From: Myrica gale
Taxonomy: Eukaryota; Streptophyta; Magnoliopsida; Fagales; Myricaceae
Assembly: GCA_963930655.1 (NCBI GenBank)
Contig: OZ005621.1
Location: 3,211,001 to 3,275,000 of the forward strand
DNA: 64,000 nucleotides
Direction: 5' to 3'
Positions 55,908 through 64,000 of this stretch are shown piece after piece; the stretch's first letter is position 1, and each line of letters begins with the position of its first letter. The notes beneath the pieces were generated by a model. The model worked only from the letters and a program-made list of their open reading frames with translations, was not told the DNA's origin and ran no database searches. A program made the position numbers and the translations under genes.

Positions 55908-57945
55908 CTAAGCAGCAACTTGGTCATCTGTACCATGAAGTCCAGAATCTTTTTTGCTTGGATAAACATGAAGATCAGAAACTGCTTCCCCTGCAAGTGG
56001 AAGTAAGACAAGGTAACCATCAAATTTCCCTAGCAAAATGACACCCTTGTAGCAACAACCACATGTTCTAGAAGGTGTCACTCCAGGAACTTGAATGAAC
56101 TTGTATCAACAACAAGAAAGAACTCTTAATCATTAAGCGACATTCACAGTCTATGGTCTCATGAAGTGGACAGCCAAGAGATATCTTATGAAACTGGGGA
56201 AAAAAATTGAAGCTTCAAATTGCATACTTCTACATTAAACTGACCAAGAAGTAAATGACATGTGGATGTCAATGGTACTCCTGGTCAAGTGGGGTCCTGA
56301 GCATGGGATTCTTTTCGGATTTTACTGGAAGGGAATTGGAGTTGGATAAAATCTGAAAGAGTGTTAAAATTGTTCAAAGAATAGTTGAACACACTGCTCA
56401 GTGAGACCAGCAGAAGTTTTGAAGTCGAAAAGGTGTCATGACTGAAAATCCATTTTAAAGGGAGGTCCTGACTTCAGGTAACTGTATTCGACGACAAAAC
56501 AACAGAGATTCCTGACTTAAATTAGTGGTTTCAACCATCTTCAGCAATGTTTGGGAACAGCAGTTACTGATGAGCAAGATTAAGGCAAAGCGTGATAAGG
56601 GCCTTCTTCCATTCAATAAACCCAAAGCCATCCATAAAAGCATTTAAAAATCAGAACAGTACAGATCCAAAGAGAAATGACAATAATTGTCTGCTCATTT
56701 GCAGCATTTTTGAAGCTGCCATTACTGTTTAGAGGAAAATAAGTTATTTATTGAGGTTGAAAAACGTGCATGACACCTGAAAAATAATGACCGTGAATTT
56801 AGTTGACTGCAAGGCATGACTCTACCCATAGGTGTAGGATAAGACTTTGCCCAATAAAGTGAAACAAACACAAAAGTGCAAAAGGAAGCCATCTTTATTC
56901 CAAGGTACATAGCGAAATTGAGCTAGGCCCATGCACGACTACCTTAATGCCATTTCATTGCTAAAAGAGTCGTCATCAGCAACTGCAGGGGCATGGAATT
57001 AATTAGATGGAAATAGCTAAATCAGATCTTCCAAGCATTCTTTTACTTTGTAAGCTAAGAGTAGAGTCTTACAGGAATCCAGGATGGATGTGTTATGCAT
57101 ATCTTACATATGGGCTAGGCAGGGTAAAACTTAAGCAAAAGAAAAGGGCAAAACATACAATTCTGGCAAAGACTGTCATTCTAGAAGAGGAGGGAGAGCA
57201 GAGAAAGGCTTACCGTGCATTCTCTTCACAAATCGCTCAAACTCCCTGAAGTTGTGTCTCTCCATAAGATCTGGGTTAAGCCTGAGATATGTAAAGGCAG
57301 ATAAATGCCTCCCATCTGGATCATTCAGGGGCTTGGCATTTTCCAGTATCTTATTGTAGCCTTCTCTATCATGACAAGGAAGAGCATTCTCGCTTGCTAC
57401 TGGAATGCAAACATCCCATGCAGCATTCAGCACCTGCAAATAAATATAGCTTGTTCAGGTTAAGTGATTCAAAAGCTTTATTCGAAATAATATAATTTCA
57501 TATTGACTGGAAACTGGAAATTTAAATTAAATCCTGATTAGGTTTTTTAGACATTATAATCCAAAAGGAGCACCTGTATACAGAAAGCATGAGAACAAAC
57601 TACAGGTGGTAAGTCAAAATGCGAAAGAGGAGAGGGGGCTGTTCCAGCCCCAGCTGATAGACTCATGTCCTCAGCCAATCCCATTGAGTAAGGATTAACA
57701 TTTCTGGAGGAAAATATTTAAAAGGTTTACATCCATACCACATGAGGTTTGGTTAAAACAACACCATCATCTCTATCCCCTTCAGATACATCTAATTATC
57801 TAAACAGGGGACCCTTTTCACCATGGTGTAAAACTACTATATCTAATAATGAAAACAGTTCGTGAATTTCTGAACATGCCTACCTGCCAAACTAATCCTT
57901 CTGGGTCTGCCAGTGCTTATGGGAGAAGTCCTCATGCTGGTCTAA
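55908..57945 (-). pseudogene. 3' part of a second BAM7 copy, cut by a gypsy element
   Basis: Exon 9' (57433-57214) and exon 10' (55990-55908) are open and end in a longer, canonical-looking tail (GEAVSDLHVYPSKKD...) than the main gene. A 62-bp piece of exon 8' remains (57945-57884). It keeps T-L-D-Q-H-E-D and, after a 2-base frameshift, ALADPEGLVWQ. At 57946 the coding sequence stops at the LTR of a Ty3/gypsy element inserted in opposite orientation. The 5' exons must have been beyond the insertion and are outside this window. Exon 9' has the same length as its paralogue, so the two copies are tandem duplicates. Confidence 0.85.
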
Positions 57946-59790
57946 TGTAATACTTCAAAAAAAAAAAAAAAAAAGAAGTTTGAAAAGTCAAAGTTTAAAA
58001 CGGTGCGGAGGGATAAGTTTATCCCTTCCGCAGCACCTCGTTTGAAAACTGAACGTAAAAACGTTCAGTTTTCAACGCGAATTTTCTAAGTTTTAAAATT
58101 TTGATTTCTTTTCGAATTTTGAACGGTTTTTGATGAAATTTTCGCCCTTTTTAAACCCATTTAGAGATCTTTAAGTTTAGATCTAGGTTAATTGCGAAAA
58201 TTTCCTCTCAATATTGGAGTTTTCTCTCATTTGAAGCTCTCTCTCTCCTCTTTCTCTCTCTACACGAAATTCTCTTTCTCTTACCTTTGGAGACGCGATT
58301 TGTAGGAGTTTGGTGATTTTTGGAGGTAGGTTTGTTTTAATCTTGGTTTAGAAAGATATTTCTTTGGATTGATTTGGGTTATGCCGTTTTATAGACGTCG
58401 TTGGAGAGCCGTTCTTCACGTATTAGGCGCTTTTTCTTCGACTTCGTCGGCACAATTGGGTGAGCTTTTCTCTAAGTTCCGACCTTCAATGGAGTTTTAA
58501 ATCTGAATATTCTAGATTTTCCAGTTTAGTTTTTGGTTTGCTGTAGGGTAATTAAAGGCGCTTTTGAGGAATTTCGCGATTTTGGGAATAGACAGAGTTA
58601 TTGCAGTTCAGGTGTGTTGTTGTTGGAATTCTATTATTAAATTACTTTGGGGATGTCCGAGGATTTAGATGACGAGTTGACTGGTTTTCAAATGGATTCT
58701 AGGTGCTGATTGACCTTTCAGCAATTCTTTGTGAATCTTAAGCTTCGTTTAAGCATCGAGGTAAGTGGCTTATCAATGAGATTTTATTCCTCTAAACTTT
58801 TGTGGAATCTAAGTGCACGAAATATTTAATTATTCTGTGAGATGAAATTGATTTAAAAATATTTCTTTGTGCGAAATTTAAATATCTTGTCATTGGTGAA
58901 ATAGATTTTTAAAACGTGCACTATTTTATATAGTTTTGATTCATTATATGGGGAAAATATACAAATTTTTGATAAAAGATGTAATGGCTTAAATTTCATG
59001 AATTTGTTTGAAATATCAAACTTGAAATGTTGGATTGTTGGAATATATTTATTTTGTGAGTATACTTTGAAAATTGTCTTTGCGCTGGCAATATATCTCT
59101 GCGGTCTGTGTGACCTAATATTTGGAGGTTTTTGTGGCCTAGAGGTCTGTGTGGCCTAATATCTGGAGGTCTTTGTGACCTAATATTTTGAGGTCTTTGT
59201 GGCCTAGAGGTCTGTGTGGCCTAATATTTGGAGGTCTTTGTGGCCTGAAGGTCTGTGTGACCATTGGTTATTTTCCTATATTGCGTGGCCTTTGATAATT
59301 TTTGTTACAAACTGATATTTTTGAATTCGGTATGACTCACAGTGTTTTATTTATGGATTTCGATTATTGTGATAAATTGTTTTTTTTCCCTACCCTTATT
59401 GATTTGCTACTTACTGAGCTAGTTGTAGCTCACCACTTATTCTCTATCTTTCAGGTTTAGGAGTTGGTGGCAGCGAGTGATAGAAAGATTGTGAGTTGAA
59501 ATCTCTGAAAATAATTGCTAGATGCAAAATATTTGAATAAAGAGTCATCTGGAGACTCTAGTAATAATTGTTTTATTTTGAAGACTTTAGTAGTTTTATT
59601 GTTTATTGAGACTCTTATTAAGAGAAGTATTTAATGATTAATGTTTTTAGTAGTGCTCTGACTAAACTGTTGGGATTCATTTTGACTATTGAAGATAGAA
59701 TATAATTTTTTTTATGAGTTCTTTTCTTGGTTGGGATGATATTTTCGAGTAGTATTCTATTTGTTTAGACTTTTGGGTCGGGGTGTTACA
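57946..59790 (+). repeat. 5' LTR of the gypsy element
   Basis: Starts TGTAATAC and ends GTGTTACA, so the tips are inverted repeats. It contains a long A-run near the start, a CT-rich block near 58240 and a tandem array of GGTCTGTGTGGCC / GGTCTTTGTGGCC units at about 59100-59265. About 1.85 kb long. Confidence 0.85.
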
Positions 59791-59792
59791 GG

Positions 59793-59809
59793 TGGTATCG
59801 AAGCATAGG
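59793..59809 (+). other. Primer-binding site (initiator Met tRNA type)
   Basis: TGGTATCGAAGCATAGG follows the LTR by two bases. It resembles the usual TGGTATCAGAGC site with a small mismatch. Confidence 0.7.
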
Positions 59810-59906
59810 TATATGATTCTGTAGACTATTAGGAAGATTTTGATGAAAGTCAGAGCATATGTATATGATTCTGTAGACTATTAGGAAGATTTTGATGAAA
59901 GTCAGA
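59803..59906 (+). repeat. 52-bp tandem duplication in gypsy leader
   Basis: Two near-identical 52-base units (from 59803 and from 59855) each contain TATATGATTCTGTAGACTAT and GATGAAAGTCAGAG. It sits between the primer-binding site and gag. Confidence 0.85.
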
Positions 59907-60049
59907 GTATAGGATTAAAGGGTTAAAGTTGAATATGTTGATGTATTTGAGAGATATTGAAACTTGAACTAGGAATTGATATTGATTTACGATAGGTTTT
60001 GATCTTTGAAGCGATTTTTGGATTCTGTATTTTTGTTGTTATATGTTGA

Positions 60050-63000
60050 GTTCAGGATTTTACATTTTTCTTCCTTGTATTTGGCCTTTGGAGTGGTTAT
60101 CTTTTACTAATTTTTGTTGAGCCAAACGAAATTTTAGAGGAAGAAGAGTCAAGTCGTAATGAGAGGTCTGTCTCGAACGAAAGGTCTGTTACTCCTAGTC
60201 AGGACGATGTAGATGCGGTGGCAAATCGGATCATTGTTAGACTTGCTGAGGCCACAGGAGGAAATAGGACTGCACGTGAGGGTTGTTCGTTTGGGGATTT
60301 TAAGAAGCATAATCCTCCTATATTTACGGGAGAGCCTGATCCAATCGCTGCTGAGAGATGGTTAACTAAGATAGAAAAATTACTCAAAGTTCTTAACTGC
60401 ACGGATTCACAGAAAGTGAAATACGCGACTTTTGTCTTGGAGGATGCTGCTGAAAGATGGTGGGATGGCACTGAGTTACTGTTAAATGAAGAACTTGGTG
60501 AAGATGTTCCGATTACTTGGTCTAAGTTTAAGGAAGTGTTCAATGAGACTTACTATCCAGAGATTTTCAAGGATCGTCGTGAAAGAGAATTCGCAGATTT
60601 GGTTCAAGGGGCCATGAGTGTGGAGCAGTACGCTGCAAGATTTGTGGAATTGTCTCGCTTTGCACCTCATTTAATTCCGGACGAAGGAAAAAGAGTCCGA
60701 AAGTTTCAGAGGGGTCTTAGTGATAGGTTCCGCCACCTCATTTTGGCTTCTGGAGTTAATAGTTACACTGAAACAGTGAAGAGAGCCATGACATTAGAGG
60801 AAGATTTCAAACACCGAGATGTTGTCAAAGATACTAGGAAAAGAAGGTTTGAGCCAAATGATGGGCAGGGCAAAGAGCAGAATTTCAATAATAAGAAGAA
60901 TTCTTTCAATAGTGGTTATGTCAGAACACAAAATACTCAACATGGAAATGTGAGGCCTTGTCCCAATTGCGGGAAGCATCATCAAGGACAACCCTGCCGT
61001 TTTGGAGTTAAGTTGTGCTACACTTGCAAGCAGCCTGGTCATTTTTCACGTGAGTGCCCTACAAATAAGAACATGAATCCGTCATCGTCTCAGAATAATA
61101 ATGCTGGAAAAAGGGTTCCGGGAAGAGTATATGCTTTATCAGCCCAGGATGGTCAGGCTACTGATGAGGTGGTGACAGGTATGCTTCCTATTTTGTCTAT
61201 GTATGCTAGAGTGTTGTTTGACACGGGATCGACTCATTCCTTCGTCTCCCAAATATTTGCCAAAAATTCTGATAGAGAACCTGAACAACTTGATTATCAG
61301 TTGTTTGTTTCTACTCCAATGGGTGATACTTTGATTGCGAGTCTTGTGCTTAAGTCATGTGAAATTTGCATTGAGAATAAAAATTTTTTAGCAGATTTAA
61401 TATTGCTTGATATGTATGATTTTGATGTCATCCTGGGAATGGATTGGTTGTCTGCTTATCATGCTAGCATATGTTGTTTCGAGAAAGAGGTAATTTTCAA
61501 GCCTTTAGATGATGTGGAGTTCCGTTTTAAGGGGTCGAGTCTCAAACCAATATGTGTGATCTCGGCATTAAAAGCCAATCAATTACTTCATAAAGGGTGT
61601 CATGGGTATTTGGCTAGTGTGATTGGTACTAAAGAAGAAGAGTCACAGTTGGAGTTAATTCCAATAGTGAGGGAATTTTCAGAGGTATTTCCCGAGGATT
61701 TACCAGGCCTACCCCGAGAGAGAGAAATTGAATTCTTCATCGACCTTGTCCCTGGTACTGCTCCAATTTCTAAGGCACCGTATAGGATGGCACCTATGGA
61801 ACTAAAAGAGTTGAAAGATCAGTTGCAAGAATTATTGGACAAGGGGTTCATCCGTCCAAGCGTGTCCCCCTGGGGTGCTCCTGTTTTGTTCGTTAAGAAG
61901 AATGATGGTAGTATGAGATTGTGTATTGATTATCGAGAGTTAAATCGAGTTACGGTAAAGAATAGGTATCCTCTACCGCGGATTGACGATCTATTCGACC
62001 AATTACAAGGAGCACAGGTATTCTCTAAGATTGATCTTCGTTCGGGATATCACCAGCTAAAGGTTAAGAGTGAGGATGTAGCAAAGACAGCTTTTAGAAC
62101 AAGATACGGACACTATGAATTTTTGGTCATGCCTTTTGGATTAACGAATGCACCGGCTGCCTTTATGGACTTGATGAATCGAGTATTCCGAGAATATTTG
62201 GATAAATTTGTTATAGTTTTCATTGATGATATCTTGATTTACTCAAAGAGCCGAGAGGAGCATAAAGAACATTTAAGAATGGTATTGCGGACATTAAAAG
62301 AGAAACAGTTATATGCCAAATTGAAAAAGTGTGAATTCTGGCTTGATAAGATTGTGTTCCTTGGTCATGTGGTGTCTAGCGAGGGGATTACTGTTGATCC
62401 AGGTAAAGTCGAGGCTATAACTGATTGGCCAAGACCAACCAATGTGAGTGAAATTAGGAGTTTCTTGGGTTTGGCCGGGTATTACAGAAGGTTCGTAGAA
62501 GGGTTTTCCTGTATAGCTGTGCCACTAACACGGTTAACGAGGAAGAATGCGAAATTTGAATGGACGGAAGAATGTGAGAAGAGTTTCCAAGAATTAAAAC
62601 AGAGGTTAGTATCTGCTCCCGTATTGACTATACCTTCAGGTTCAGAAGGTTTTGTTATATATAGTGATGCTTCTCGAAAAGGTTTGGGTTGTGTTTTGAT
62701 GCAACAGGGTAAAGTGATTGCTTACGCCTCTCGCCAATTGAAGAATTATGAACAAAATTATCCTACTCATGATTTAGAACTGGCAGCAATAGTTTTTGCT
62801 TTGAAGATATGGAGACACTATTTGTATGGAGAAAAGTGTGAGATATACACCGACCATAAGAGTTTGAAGTACTTATTTACTCAGAAAGAATTAAATTTGA
62901 GGCAGCGAAGGTGGTTGGAATTAATTAAAGATTATGATTGCTCAATACATTATCACCCTGGTAAGGCGAATGTAGTGGCAGATGCACTTAGTCGGAAGTC

Positions 63001-63982
63001 TTGGACAGCTGCTATGGTGACTACACAGAAGCATATTTTGTTGGATTTGGAGAGATATAACATAGAGGTGATAGTGGGAGATTCCTCATCTTATTTGGCA
63101 AATTTAAAGGTGCAGCCTACTTTGGTTGAAAGGATAAAGAGTAATCAAGATAAGGATAAAGAATTGGTAAGGCTCATGGACAAAGTGCGTAGTGGGAAGA
63201 AATCTGAATTTAAGTTGACAGATGATGGTATATTGAAATTCAGAAACAGACTTTGTGTACCGAATGACCCGCAGATAAAGAGAGAAATTCTGGAAGATGC
63301 ATATCGTTCACGCTTTACAGTACATCCGGGAAGTACTAAGATGTACCGGGATCTTCATGGTAATTTTTGGTGGAATAATATGAAACGGGAGGTAGCCAAA
63401 TTTGTAGAACAATGTCTTACTTGCCAACAGGTGAAGATTGAACATCAACGACCTTCAGGATTATTACAGCCACTTCCAATTCCTGAATGGAAATGGGAAC
63501 ATATTTGTATAGATTTTGTTTCAGGGTTACCGAGATCGCCTAAAGGTCATGATACAATATGGGTTGTGGTGGATAGATTAACGAAGTCGGCACACTTTCT
63601 CCCTATTCGGAAGAATTATACTTTGGATAAATTGGCGCAACTTTATGTTCAGGAGATTGTGAGATTACATGGAATACCGGTGACGATTGTATCAGATCGG
63701 GATCCAAGATTTACTTCTGAGTTCTGGAAAAGGTTGCAGAAAGCTTTTGGTATGCAGTTAAAATTCAGCACCGCCTTTCACCCGCAAACAGATGGACAAT
63801 CAGAGAGGACCATTCAAACGCTAGAAGATATGTTAAGAGCTTATGTAATGGATTTTAAAGGTAGTTGGACTGATGCCTTGTCATTAGCTGAATTCGCTTA
63901 CAACAATAACTATCATTCTAGTATTGAGATGGCTCCCTATGAAGCTTTATATGGTAGGAGGTGTAGATCTCCAGTTTGTTAG
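60050..63982 (+). pseudogene. Gypsy gag-pol polyprotein
   Basis: The frame is open from 60050, but no in-frame ATG occurs before deep inside gag; the region from 60218 (GTG) encodes 1254 residues. Counting from there: gag to about 260, CCHC zinc knuckle near 266 ([14 protein letters not shown]), protease D-T-G at 335-337, reverse transcriptase with F-I-D-D at 668-671, RNase H, and integrase with Asp1099 and Asp1160 and the H-P-Q-T-D-G-Q-S-E motif. It ends with TAG at 63980-63982, where relatives carry Trp (SPVC-W-DEVGE). Loss of a start and a nonsense codon suggest this copy is not autonomous, though the rest is intact and therefore young. Confidence 0.88.
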
Positions 63983-64000
63983 GATGAAGTGGGTGAAAGA

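Larger units (their letters stand above)
57946..64000 (+). mobile_element. Ty3/gypsy LTR retrotransposon (continues past the window)
   Basis: The element begins with a 5' LTR (57946-59790), followed two bases later by an initiator-Met-type primer-binding site and a single long gag-pol frame in the order gag, protease, reverse transcriptase, RNase H, integrase. That order is diagnostic of Ty3/gypsy. The zinc knuckle and general sequence fit the Tekay/Del-like plant lineages. The 3' LTR lies outside the window. The 5 bp before the element, TCTAA (57941-57945), should recur after the 3' LTR. Confidence 0.92.

Overview
This is a stretch of plant nuclear DNA. The genes carry GT-AG introns, the families are plant-specific (MCTP, AHL, SKIP4, BZR1-type beta-amylase), and AT-rich spacers are filled with copia, gypsy, LINE, SINE-like and hAT/MITE elements. 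Three cytosolic-type tRNA genes are present. The gene set fits a woody eudicot (a rosid tree, perhaps Fagales), but the order is only an impression. I could not run any search.

Layout. 1-4650 is AT-rich spacer with a MITE and a possible solo LTR. 4650-9115 holds an intronless MCTP (C2-domain) gene behind a probable 5'UTR intron. 9544-10895 is a pile of three retroposon pieces, two of them with visible target-site duplications (TSDs). 11200-15770 (-) is a five-exon AT-hook (AHL) gene; its third intron contains a 0.56 kb tandem duplication that copies a splice donor. 17.3-21.1 kb is MITE-rich and includes a dead copia element interrupted by two hAT MITEs of nearly equal size, each with an 8-bp TSD. 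23.6-24.4 kb (-) is a three-exon gene for an 81-residue basic protein, next to tRNA-Pro. 25.3-26.9 kb is a decayed 3' half of a BSK kinase gene. 28.2-30.3 kb has tRNA-Cys, a truncated riboflavin-pathway deaminase (RIBD/PYRD type) and tRNA-Val. 30.5-32.5 kb encodes a small unknown protein. 33.7-35.6 kb (-) is SKIP4, an F-box/kelch gene. 36.5-38.7 kb is a transposon-like block carrying one in-frame exon that resembles TONSOKU. 40.8-45.2 kb is a five-exon class-3 lipase. 46.3-53.4 kb (-) is a ten-exon BAM7-like nuclear beta-amylase with a LINE in intron 5. 55.9-57.9 kb is the tail of a second BAM7 copy, cut inside exon 8 by a Ty3/gypsy element that fills the rest of the window.

The genes do not form an operon or pathway; they are independent plant loci. 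The most interesting points are: (i) the BAM7 pair, where the long gene has lost the usual second catalytic Glu while the broken paralogue keeps the more canonical flanking sequence; (ii) a CACGTGTG element, the site reported for BZR1-type beta-amylases, in BAM7's own upstream region; (iii) the captured TONSOKU-like exon; (iv) the duplicated splice donor in the AHL intron; and (v) datable nested insertions with exact TSDs. I saw nothing that amounts to a new multi-gene system.
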